From positions 372,001 through 436,000 of the forward strand of contig NZ_JH600286.1 of assembly GCF_000245335.1 (NCBI RefSeq): a DNA stretch of 64,000 nucleotides, read 5' to 3'. Each line of letters starts with the position of its first letter. Within the stretch, counting starts at the first letter, position 1. This stretch comes from Bacillus mojavensis RO-H-1 = KCTC 3706. GTDB lineage: Bacteria > Bacillota > Bacilli > Bacillales > Bacillaceae. This document shows positions 36,201 to 44,556 of the stretch, one piece after another. The notes beneath the pieces are model-generated. The model made no database searches. It had not been told where the DNA came from and saw only the letters and a program-made list of their open reading frames with translations. The position numbers were made by a program, and so were the translations under genes.

Positions 36201-37303
36201 TATTCACATTCATCTAATATTCTGTTTAAAACCTCCTCAATCTTCAGGTCGCACATTTGGCCAAGATACCTGCTGATACGCTTTTCTGCTGCTGCCCGTT
36301 CATTCGATTGGAAAAATGCGGAAATGCGCTCTTCTGCCCGCTTCATATCCCAGTTTCTTATATCTGTAACAAGCTGCTGTTCTTTTAACAGGTTCACATT
36401 CATTTCCTCCTGGCCCGGCAACGCATGATAGATAAATACCGGAAGCCTTTTCTTTAAGCATTCACTAATGGTTACGCCTCCTGGCTTTGTCATGACGCCT
36501 GAGGCCTCTGCGTACAGCCGGTTCATTTCTGCTTTGCTGTGAAGGTAAGGGATCGCCTCAATAAAAGGATGCTGTAAACTTTTAACATATCGGTAGAGCT
36601 TTTCGTTTCTGCCGCATAATATTTTGTATAAGATATTTCCGCCTGGCGACAGCTCCTGAACCAGCTTAAAAATACCTCCGACTCCCATACTGCCGCCTGT
36701 GATCATGACAGTATAAGGCGGACGATGCTGACAGGTGTCTGCGGTTCCTGTTTCAAAAGCCCGGTGAACGGGAATGCCGGTCATAAATATTTTTTCCTGG
36801 TTGATTCCTTCGGACATGAGCTGCTTCTTAATATCCATAATCGGGACAAAGTGGTAGTCAATGTTCTCCCGCCCCCATACTTGATTCACAAAAAAATCCG
36901 TGTATACATTTACGATGGCCATGTTTGGATATTCCGGTTTTAGCCGGTTCAGCAGGTAAGAAGGCAGGGCATGCGTGCAGAAGACGATATCAGGCTGTTT
37001 TTCTTTGAGAATCTGTCTCATGCTTTGCATAAACAGCCATTCATACATGGCGTAGCGTCTGACCTTCTTACAATCTCCGCAAGCGAGAAGCTTGTATATT
37101 CCGCTGTACGTTTTCGGAACATATTGAATCCATTTTAAATAAGCTGAGGAGGACAGTTTTTCTAAGCGTTTATACGTATGAGAGAAGATATCGATTTTTT
37201 CTGAATGCAGCCCTTTAGATTCCAGATCAGTCTTCAAGGTATCAGCGACATGATGATGCCCGGTGGAAATGCTTAAAAAAGGAAAAATGAGAATGTTTGT
37301 CAT
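36182..37303 (-). CDS. ykoN: MurG/MGDG-synthase-like glycosyltransferase YkoN
   Basis: This 373-residue GT28-like (GT-B) glycosyltransferase begins MTNILIFPFLSISTGHHHVA, whose STGHHHVA is the MGDG-synthase/UgtP acceptor loop. The C-terminal donor domain has TVMITGGSMGVGG (near 200) and MTKPGGVTISECLKKRLPVF. It probably glycosylates a lipid or envelope carrier. The start at 37303 has an AAGGGGGACAG ribosome site; longer frames lack one. Confidence 0.85.
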   Translation of the reverse strand: MTNILIFPFLSISTGHHHVADTLKTDLESKGLHSEKIDIFSHTYKRLEKLSSSAYLKWIQYVPKTYSGIYKLLACGDCKKVRRYAMYEWLFMQSMRQILKEKQPDIVFCTHALPSYLLNRLKPEYPNMAIVNVYTDFFVNQVWGRENIDYHFVPIMDIKKQLMSEGINQEKIFMTGIPVHRAFETGTADTCQHRPPYTVMITGGSMGVGGIFKLVQELSPGGNILYKILCGRNEKLYRYVKSLQHPFIEAIPYLHSKAEMNRLYAEASGVMTKPGGVTISECLKKRLPVFIYHALPGQEEMNVNLLKEQQLVTDIRNWDMKRAEERISAFFQSNERAAAEKRISRYLGQMCDLKIEEVLNRILDECEYKKTLS

Positions 37304-37395
37304 GTCTGTCCCCCTTAAAAATATGCCAACTATATTTTGGGGAGAATCATCACAAAATATAAGGGTGTTTTTTTGCTGATAAGGAAGGTGAAGAG

Positions 37396-37947
37396 ATGAA
37401 AACCTGTTTCCTTTCCATTTGGAGAGTGATTGACCCAATTTATTTCTTTTTTTCGAGGCTGACCTTGATTGATGATGAGCAAAAATGCGTCTTTCGAGTC
37501 AGACTGACAAAATACAAAGGACATCATGTCGTGCTGAGTGACGGAACCCATATAAGAAAAAACGATGTGCTCGTTAAAATCCATCTGCATAACATCAAGC
37601 TGGTCAGAGAGCTGCAAAGCATTGAAAGCGCGGTCAGAAAAGGAATCATCATTTATCAAAAAGTATATCAATCAATGCCGATGCTGCTGGAATATATCAA
37701 CAATCATAAAAAAAGCGAAAAAATCAAAGGAATCATTGGCATTACAATGCTTGATAAAGGGGTAGAAAGGCTCGGCTTTGACGTGGTAACCCCGGTCAAT
37801 CCTTTTTACAGATCCTTTAAAAAGATCACCCATATGCCGATTTTCTATTTAACGTCAAAGCCAGTGAGCTTCCGAAATCTACCGAATTCATCCTATTTGT
37901 TTATCTCGAAAGAAAAGCTTCAGCACACCTATCAAACAAAAGACTGA
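37396..37947 (+). CDS. ykoP: YkoP family protein
   Basis: This 183-residue protein (ATG behind AAGGAAGGTGAAG) has a moderately hydrophobic first helix (SIWRVIDPIYFFFSRLTLID) and the conserved VVLSDGTHIRKNDVLVKIHLHN and GITMLDKGVERLGFDVV blocks. The family co-occurs with the YkoN-type glycosyltransferase, and divergent placement here suggests related envelope work. Function is not known. Confidence 0.75.
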   Translation: MKTCFLSIWRVIDPIYFFFSRLTLIDDEQKCVFRVRLTKYKGHHVVLSDGTHIRKNDVLVKIHLHNIKLVRELQSIESAVRKGIIIYQKVYQSMPMLLEYINNHKKSEKIKGIIGITMLDKGVERLGFDVVTPVNPFYRSFKKITHMPIFYLTSKPVSFRNLPNSSYLFISKEKLQHTYQTKD

Positions 37948-37972
37948 TGCCATGGTCAGCACAGTCTTTTTA
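37937..37972. terminator. Terminator between ykoP and ykoQ
   Basis: AAAGACTG...CAGTCTTT flanks an inner hairpin between convergent ends, with T/A tracts on both sides. Confidence 0.7.
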
Positions 37973-38779
37973 AATTTGATGGAAAGTCACTTCCGGGCGG
38001 CTTCCTACACGGATATTAACGCCAGTTTGTCCTAAACCTTCACTGATATAAAACGGTTTATCGTGGTGATAATGAAGGCCTTTAATCATATTCATGCGTA
38101 CAAGCTTGCCCATTTTCACCAAATGATACGGCTTTGGCCAGTGGATTTGCCCTCCATGAAAATGGCCTGATAACAGGTAGTCGAAATGAATATCTTCCAT
38201 CTCTAATATAATGTTCGGATCATGTGTCAGTACAAGGTGATAGCCATTCTCCAGACCTTTATAAGAGTTTGTGATTTTACTGCGATTCGTACTGTAATCG
38301 TCAATTCCGATAATATTAACAGGTCCTGCATCAGTATTGATGTGAACATGTTCATTTTGAAGCGTCATGCATCCATTTTCCTCGAGCACTCGCTTTAATC
38401 TTAGAAAGTCCTTTTCTTTTAATACATAATCATGGTTGCCAAACACCGCGTACATGCCATAGGCAGGCTTCAGTTTTTGCAATGCCTGCAAGTAGCCGGC
38501 CAGCTTTGGAATATTTCGTTTCCGGTCCAGAAAATCTCCGGTAAGAGCAATGATGTCTACAGGTTGATTATTTGTTAAACGATACAGTTCATCAGGCGAT
38601 ACAGAAATATTTTCTAAATGAAGATCCGATAAATGAAGGATATTCAGTTTTTTTCTTGCTGGAAGGCCGTCTTGCTGATCAATTGAAATCGTGTTGACCT
38701 TCACATCTTTTGTGTTGCGGTTTGCTTTATATATAAATGGCATAACAGCCAGTATGACCAATGAAAGTAAGATGGACAC
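37970..38779 (-). CDS. ykoQ: Membrane-anchored metallophosphoesterase YkoQ
   Basis: This 269-residue calcineurin-like phosphoesterase has an N-terminal anchor (SILLSLVILAVMPFIYKANR). The two-metal motif series is LHLSDLHLE, IALTGDFLDRK, AVFGNHDYVL, VLTHDPNI and LSGHFHGGQ. It resembles YkuE/YpbG-type enzymes active on lipid-like pyrophosphates. The start is GTG at 38779 behind GGAGGGGA. Substrate not identifiable. Confidence 0.87.
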   Translation of the reverse strand: MSILLSLVILAVMPFIYKANRNTKDVKVNTISIDQQDGLPARKKLNILHLSDLHLENISVSPDELYRLTNNQPVDIIALTGDFLDRKRNIPKLAGYLQALQKLKPAYGMYAVFGNHDYVLKEKDFLRLKRVLEENGCMTLQNEHVHINTDAGPVNIIGIDDYSTNRSKITNSYKGLENGYHLVLTHDPNIILEMEDIHFDYLLSGHFHGGQIHWPKPYHLVKMGKLVRMNMIKGLHYHHDKPFYISEGLGQTGVNIRVGSRPEVTFHQI

Positions 38780-38966
38780 ATGTATCCCCTCCCTTCTACC
38801 AGTATAGTAAGTGGTCCAGCCCTATGGATAGCGGGAATTAATGGGTTGAAGACCAGTTTGAAAAATGCAGAAAGGATTGACATTTGATGAATGTTTTAGA
38901 AGGGAAAAGGGATAATAAATTTTGACACGTGAGGCAGATCATGCCCGATAGAAGTCAGAATAACAG

Positions 38967-40673
38967 ATGGATGTGTTAGGGATGTTACGATTAAGACGAC
39001 ACAAAAAAGAAACCTATTATCTTTTGATGGCTTTATTTCTCCTTTTGCTGTATGTGTCCCCGCTTTTTATTTTGAAGGAAGACGCCCATATTCGCGTACA
39101 CGATAATTTGGATTCTAATATCGCGTGGTATAAGGTGCTGGCCGACAGCGGAGAAATCATCGGCAAAGTGGATGCGGCCATTCCGCAAATCATTAACGGA
39201 CTGCCCCGGGATGCGTTCGGCACCGAGTGGAGCGGAATTGTTTGGCTGCACGCGTTGTTTTCTTCTATGACCGCCTATGCGGTAAGCCAGACCATTACGA
39301 GAGTTGTCGCTTTTTTCGGAATGTATGTGCTGCTGAAGAAACATGTGATTCCGGAGCAGAAAGCGGCATTGATCCGAATTGGCGTATCGCTCGCATTTGC
39401 CTTAACGCCTTTTTGGCCTTCTGGAATGCTGAGCACGCTTGGATACCCTTTGGCGCTGTGGGCTTTTTTGAATATCCGAAAAGGGGATATCTCATGGAGA
39501 GAATGGCTGACGCTCGGTTTGCTGCCGCTGTATTCAAGCTTTGTATTAGGCTTCTTCTTTTTCTTGGCTGGGATGGCATGCTTCTGGCTGTATGATGTCA
39601 TCACAAAAAGAAAATGGAATTTCATTTTTTTAGGCAGCATCGCTTTTATGACAAGTATTTATCTTTTTGTCGAGTACCGGCTTGTCTATTCAATGGTGAT
39701 CTCACACGCGCCGATGCACCGGATTGAATTTATTTCATCAAGGCATGATGTATGGCACTCTCTGCGTTTATCCGTCAAAAACTTTGTCTACGGCCATAAC
39801 CATGTCATGACAGTTCATACCGTTGTGATTCTTCCAATCTTATTACTCGTATTTTTTGCTGTGCTGTTCAAACGAAATCGGACAAGGGAAGAAAACGTTT
39901 ATCTTTTTCTCTGCGTGCTGAATTATGCGCTTTCACTATGGTATGCGTTTTGGTTCAACAAAATATGGGCTGTTCCAAAGCAGAAATTTGCATTTTTAGC
40001 CGAATTCAATTTTGCCCGTTTTCATTTTTTGCGACCGCTGGTAATCTACATGAGTTTTGCGCTCGCTTTGTACCTCATTTGGCGAATGGGGAAGAAGTGG
40101 CAATGGCTCGTATATGCGGCAGTTACTGCGCAGCTGATTGTGCTGGCGCCTTTTAATGAGGAGTATACGTATGGCGTTCACTACAACGCGCCGACATTTC
40201 GCGAATTTTACGCGTCTGACCAATTCAAAGAGATTAAGGAGTATATCGGGCGCCCGCAAGATTCGTACAGGGTGGCGAGTATCGGTCTGCATCCGTCTAT
40301 TGCTCAATACAACGGCTTTTACACCTTAGATACATATAACAACCTGTACCCGCTCTCATATAAATATGAATTTAGAAAAATCATTGAAAAAGAGCTCGAA
40401 AAAAACGCCCAATTGAAACGGTACTTTGATGAATGGGGGAGCCGCTGCTATCTGTTCGTCGATGAGCTTGGCAAACGATATGACTTTAAAAAGAATTCAA
40501 AGAAAACAATCAATCATCTTGAATTAAATACAGATGTGTTTAAACAAATGGGCGGACGATATATTTTTTCTTCGGTTCCCATCATGAACGCTGATCAAAA
40601 CCACCTGGCGCTCGTGAAAACATTTGACCATAAAGACTCCGCCTGGCGCATTTATTTATACGAAACAAAATAA
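38967..40673 (+). CDS. ykoS: Polytopic membrane protein YkoS
   Basis: This protein of up to 568 residues has about ten to twelve membrane helices in residues 20-390, then a soluble C-terminal part. A conserved DxxD-like extracellular loop (HDNLDSNIAWYKVLADSGEI) follows helix 1, as in YfhO/GtrC-type lipid-linked-sugar glycosyltransferases. It lies 12 bases from ykoT, a polyprenyl-phosphate sugar transferase. A second ATG at 38982 is an alternative start. Role as membrane glycosyltransferase is inferred. Confidence 0.8.
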   Translation: MDVLGMLRLRRHKKETYYLLMALFLLLLYVSPLFILKEDAHIRVHDNLDSNIAWYKVLADSGEIIGKVDAAIPQIINGLPRDAFGTEWSGIVWLHALFSSMTAYAVSQTITRVVAFFGMYVLLKKHVIPEQKAALIRIGVSLAFALTPFWPSGMLSTLGYPLALWAFLNIRKGDISWREWLTLGLLPLYSSFVLGFFFFLAGMACFWLYDVITKRKWNFIFLGSIAFMTSIYLFVEYRLVYSMVISHAPMHRIEFISSRHDVWHSLRLSVKNFVYGHNHVMTVHTVVILPILLLVFFAVLFKRNRTREENVYLFLCVLNYALSLWYAFWFNKIWAVPKQKFAFLAEFNFARFHFLRPLVIYMSFALALYLIWRMGKKWQWLVYAAVTAQLIVLAPFNEEYTYGVHYNAPTFREFYASDQFKEIKEYIGRPQDSYRVASIGLHPSIAQYNGFYTLDTYNNLYPLSYKYEFRKIIEKELEKNAQLKRYFDEWGSRCYLFVDELGKRYDFKKNSKKTINHLELNTDVFKQMGGRYIFSSVPIMNADQNHLALVKTFDHKDSAWRIYLYETK

Positions 40674-40685
40674 GGAGGATATCGA

Positions 40686-41699
40686 TTGAAACAGCCACAG
40701 CCAGTGTTAACCATCGTCGTTCCGTGTTTCAATGAAGAGGAAGTATTTAAAGAGACAAGCCGTCAGCTGACGGAGGTTGTAAACAGCTTAATGGAAGAAA
40801 AAATGATATCAGAAGACAGTAAAATTTTATTTGTTGATGACGGCAGCAAAGACCGCACCTGGTCTTTGATTGCCATGGAAAGCGTGAAAAACAAGAAGGT
40901 AACCGGATTGAAATTAGCCTGCAATGTCGGACATCAAAAAGCGCTTTTAGCAGGTCTGCATAAAGCAAAGCAAAAATCAGACTGCGTGATTTCGATTGAT
41001 GCCGATTTGCAGGATGATATCTCTGTTATCAGGGAATTTATGCTGAAATATCACGATGGTTTTGAAATTGTTTACGGCGTGCGCCGATGCCGGAAAACCG
41101 ATACCTTTTTCAAGCGCACGACGGCTACAGGGTTTTACCGACTCATGAATAAGCTTGGGATTAAGTTAATTTACAATCATGCCGATTTTCGTTTAATGAA
41201 TAAAAGGGCGCTTGAAGAACTTGCGCGCTATCCGGAAGCCAATTTGTTTTTAAGGGGCATCGTTCCTATGATCGGCTTCAGATCAGCCGAAGTGTTGTAT
41301 GACCGCAAAGAACGTTTTGCCGGTAAAACGAAATATCCGCTGAAAAAGATGCTGTCATTCGCTTTTAACGGAATCACATCCTTCAGCGTGGCCCCGATTC
41401 GCTTTTTTACGCTTTTGGGTTTTCTATTATTTTTGGTAAGCGCCATGGCGGGGATTGGCGCAGTCATTCAAAAAATGCTCGGACACACAAATGCAGGCTG
41501 GGCGTCTCTCATCATCTCCATTTGGTTTCTGGGCGGGTTGCAGCTCATGGGAATCGGCATTATCGGCGAATATATCGGAACCATTTTTTCTGAGGTGAAA
41601 AGACGGCCGAAATATGCGGTTGATATCGATCTGTATAATGAGCCCTTAACCCCGCTGCAGCGGCAGGAAAGTGAACGTTTGGAGAAAAAATACAGTTAA
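40686..41699 (+). CDS. ykoT: GtrB/CsbB-like polyprenyl-phosphate glycosyltransferase YkoT
   Basis: This 337-residue GT2 enzyme has LTIVVPCFNEEEVFKETSRQ, the VDDGSKDRTW and SIDADLQDD motifs (near 99), and two C-terminal membrane helices (about 233-258 and 270-292). This layout makes undecaprenyl-phosphate-sugar on the cytoplasmic face. TTG start behind AAGGAGG. Coupled to ykoS, giving a paralogous version of the CsbB-YfhO system. Confidence 0.89.
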   Translation: MKQPQPVLTIVVPCFNEEEVFKETSRQLTEVVNSLMEEKMISEDSKILFVDDGSKDRTWSLIAMESVKNKKVTGLKLACNVGHQKALLAGLHKAKQKSDCVISIDADLQDDISVIREFMLKYHDGFEIVYGVRRCRKTDTFFKRTTATGFYRLMNKLGIKLIYNHADFRLMNKRALEELARYPEANLFLRGIVPMIGFRSAEVLYDRKERFAGKTKYPLKKMLSFAFNGITSFSVAPIRFFTLLGFLLFLVSAMAGIGAVIQKMLGHTNAGWASLIISIWFLGGLQLMGIGIIGEYIGTIFSEVKRRPKYAVDIDLYNEPLTPLQRQESERLEKKYS

Positions 41700-41706
41700 A
41701 ATAACA

Positions 41707-41740
41707 CAAAGAGCTGACCGAATAAGTCAGCTCTTTTTCT
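41707..41740. terminator. Bidirectional terminator between ykoT and ligD
   Basis: AAAGAGCTGAC/GTCAGCTCTTT, T-rich on both strands, lies between convergent genes. Confidence 0.87.
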
Positions 41741-43562
41741 TCAGCTGATTCAAAATAGCGGCAAGAGGTTCATCCTGAGGATTGCGGTAAAATTCATAAA
41801 ACGGGCATCCGTGTTTCTTGACCCGGTCAACGACGGTATCGATTGTATACATCGCCGGTGTCAAAGATGGCTGCACCTCGTGCCAATAGAGCGGCGCCGC
41901 TACGGTGCCAAGCTCGTTTCCCCTGGTGGAATAGGGACAGATAATCGTTTTTCCTTCAGCATGCTGCAAATAATCGAGATACAATTTTCCATGCCTGTTT
42001 TTGATCAAGCGTTCTGTTGTAAATAGCTCCGGAAATGCATTGGTACAATATTCGGCAATCAGCTGTGTAAATTGGCGTGTGTCCTCGTACGTAAATGCTT
42101 CTGGTGACAAGGGAATGTAAAGCTGAATCCCCTTGTTGCCGGAAAGCTTAGGATACGATGTGATGCCGAAGGAGTCGAAGAGCTGTTTAAGTTCATTTGC
42201 TGCCTGAACAGCCATTAGAAAGTCATCTCGGGACGGGGGATCTAAATCAATGACAATCTCTGCCGGCCTTCTGCTTGCAATCGTTTGAAAAGGAACATGT
42301 AACTCCAAAGCGAGCTGATTGGCAAGCCACAATAAGGTAGACAGGTCCTTACAGACCACATGTTCATGGCTCCCGTCAAAAAAGGATTGGACAAAGTCCG
42401 GCGTATAATCAGGCTTATTTTTTTGGAAAAAGGATTCGCCCCTTGATCCGTGCGGATAGCGAATAACCGTGACAGCACGATCTTTGAGAAACGGGAACAG
42501 ATAGTCGCTGATTTCAATCATATACTGGATGAAATCTTCTTTTGTTTTTTTATGCTTTTCAAATATGATTTTATCCAGGCTTGTAAACTGCAGTTTTGGA
42601 TGAACCGGCTTTGAGCGGCGCACGAGCTGTGCAAAAGTGCAGTCGGTCCAGTCCATATGAAATTGAAATTTGACAAACGAAACCTCTCTTAGCGTGCCTT
42701 GTAAAATCGTTAAATACTGAACAGTAGCGCAGATCGATGGTTCGAGTGTGTATTCACCTGATGATGTTTTTTGTCCGTGCTCTTCCATAATTGCGCGTAT
42801 GGCATTTTTTTCTTCCTCGCTCATTCCGTGTGATACAGAGGCGACAGGCGTCATTACACCGTTTTTTAACACAGAAACCGTCAGAAATCCATTGTGAGGA
42901 TTAAATCCTGTGATACAAACATCGGCATGTTTAAAGTTTTTGTATTTCAGCCAATCAGATGACCGTTTTTTTTCGATCCATTTGCTGTTGATTTTTTTCG
43001 CTACAATGCCCTCTCCGTCATACTTTATTATCTTCTCCCAAATTGGATCGAAGTGCTGGTGGGAGGGGATATACTGAATGGTTTCCTTTGCGTAAGGATT
43101 TGGCTCAGCCGGGAGCTTTGCAGCAGACATCAGCTCATGCAGCGATGTTTTTCGGTCAATATAGGAATGAGTGGATACATCTTGTCCGCTTCGTTCCAAA
43201 AGGTCAAATGCGAGAAAGCAGCAAGGCCGAGAGTTTGCGGATTCCTGTATCTTATCCGGCCTTTTCAAACGTCCCCGCACTTGAATATGCTCAAAATCTG
43301 AACGGAATGGATTCGCCAAAAAAACGATTTCTCCATCAAGTGTTAACGGAAGTTCCTTTTTTATATGCTGAAAAGCAGTTTCGGCGAATGTAGAAATTTC
43401 AGGGAAGGTACTGTTAAGCTCTAAACCATTTCTGCTCGTTAATGTCACACCTGACGGATTAATGCGGAGAATACAGCGAAACCCGTCATATTTTACTTCG
43501 TAACGCCATTCCGCTCCTTTTGGAGGTGAAGAAGTAAGGACGGGCTGCATGGTAAACGCCAT
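41727..43562 (-). CDS. ligD: NHEJ ATP-dependent DNA ligase/polymerase LigD (YkoU)
   Basis: This 611-residue protein has an N-terminal ligase domain with the adenylated Lys in YEVKYDGFRC (near 24) and downstream motifs LDGEIVFL, YDGEGIVAKK, and SSDWLKYK. The C-terminal primase-polymerase domain (about 320-611) has PHGSRGESFFQKN, EIVIDLDPPSRDDF with the catalytic aspartates, and KNRHGKLYLDYLQ. No phosphoesterase domain is present, as normal for Bacillus. It works with adjacent Ku in end joining, mainly in spores. ku ends 3 bases upstream. Confidence 0.95.
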   Translation of the reverse strand: MAFTMQPVLTSSPPKGAEWRYEVKYDGFRCILRINPSGVTLTSRNGLELNSTFPEISTFAETAFQHIKKELPLTLDGEIVFLANPFRSDFEHIQVRGRLKRPDKIQESANSRPCCFLAFDLLERSGQDVSTHSYIDRKTSLHELMSAAKLPAEPNPYAKETIQYIPSHQHFDPIWEKIIKYDGEGIVAKKINSKWIEKKRSSDWLKYKNFKHADVCITGFNPHNGFLTVSVLKNGVMTPVASVSHGMSEEEKNAIRAIMEEHGQKTSSGEYTLEPSICATVQYLTILQGTLREVSFVKFQFHMDWTDCTFAQLVRRSKPVHPKLQFTSLDKIIFEKHKKTKEDFIQYMIEISDYLFPFLKDRAVTVIRYPHGSRGESFFQKNKPDYTPDFVQSFFDGSHEHVVCKDLSTLLWLANQLALELHVPFQTIASRRPAEIVIDLDPPSRDDFLMAVQAANELKQLFDSFGITSYPKLSGNKGIQLYIPLSPEAFTYEDTRQFTQLIAEYCTNAFPELFTTERLIKNRHGKLYLDYLQHAEGKTIICPYSTRGNELGTVAAPLYWHEVQPSLTPAMYTIDTVVDRVKKHGCPFYEFYRNPQDEPLAAILNQLKKKS

Positions 43563-43565
43563 TGG

Positions 43566-44450
43566 CTATGATGTGCCGGAGACTTTTTTTCTAGTGGTTT
43601 TCTGCTTTTTTTCTCCGGCTCCTTTCGGTTCTCCGCCTTCGGCTGGTGATGCCGCTGGTTTTTCCCGATTCGGCCTTTTGGTTCGATCGATGCTGGCTTG
43701 AAGTGCGCTGACCAGGTCGATCACATCCTCACGAGGAGGCGCTTTGTCAGGAGTAACGGCTGTTTCTTTATTCTCCAGCTTATCATTGACTCTTTGCAGC
43801 AAGGCTTTTCGATACGTGTCCTCATATTGTTCTGGCTGAAATTCAGTTGTCAGCTCATCTATCAACGTAATGGCGGTCTGCAGCTCTTTATCATTTACAT
43901 TTGATTGATCAGGCACTCCGGGTACGTGGGCAGCGCTTCTTACCTCATCGGGATAATGAATGGATTCCATTACGATGCAATTTTCATATACGCGGAGAAT
44001 GGCAAGCTGCTGTTTCGACCTGATCGTCATATTGGCGATCCCGATTTTTCCGGTGGATCGAAGCGCCTCGCGAAGAAGAGTATAGGCTTTTGTGCCGTTA
44101 TCACCGGGCCCGACATAGTAGGAACGGTTAAAATATATCGGGTCTATTTCCTGCAGTTGAACAAAATCGACAATTTCAACCGCTTTCTCTTCATGCTCCT
44201 GCTTTAAGCTTTTTAAATCTTCATCAGTCAGCACGACATATTTTCCTTTTACGTATTCATATCCCTTCACAATTTCATCAGGGCTGAGCGTTTTTTCACA
44301 GTTCGTGCATATTTTTTCATATTTAATTGGCGCATGATCTTCTTTATGAAGACTTCGCAGCTTAATGTCTTTATCTTCTGTGGCGGCATAAAGCTTGATG
44401 GGGATATTCACCAAACCGAAGCTGATGGATCCCTTCCACATTGTGTGCAT
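43566..44450 (-). CDS. ku: Bacterial Ku DNA-end-binding protein (YkoV)
   Basis: This protein of about 294 residues starts MHTMWKGSISFGLVNIPIKL, the hallmark Ku N-terminus. The beta-barrel core runs to about 220 (KYEKICTNCEKTLSPDEIVK; TMRSKQQLAILR-like block). A basic C-terminal tail (PREKPAAS to KKQKTTRKKVSGTS) recruits ligase. The start at 44450 has AAAGGTGG upstream; ATG at 44441 is possible. Operon with ligD. Confidence 0.93.
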   Translation of the reverse strand: MHTMWKGSISFGLVNIPIKLYAATEDKDIKLRSLHKEDHAPIKYEKICTNCEKTLSPDEIVKGYEYVKGKYVVLTDEDLKSLKQEHEEKAVEIVDFVQLQEIDPIYFNRSYYVGPGDNGTKAYTLLREALRSTGKIGIANMTIRSKQQLAILRVYENCIVMESIHYPDEVRSAAHVPGVPDQSNVNDKELQTAITLIDELTTEFQPEQYEDTYRKALLQRVNDKLENKETAVTPDKAPPREDVIDLVSALQASIDRTKRPNREKPAASPAEGGEPKGAGEKKQKTTRKKVSGTS

Positions 44451-44524
44451 ATCGATGAACCACCTTTTTTTCATTATTGTGGAGATATGAGGGGGGATTC
44501 ATGTGTAGTAACTTATGGGTATAA

Positions 44525-44556
44525 AAAACAGCCGGCGCTGTTAACGCGGCGGCTGG
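44525..44556 (-). terminator. Terminator after dgcW
   Basis: On the minus strand the stem CAGCCGCCGC/GCGCCGGCTG around GTTAACA is followed by T6. It lies between ku and dgcW. Confidence 0.75.
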
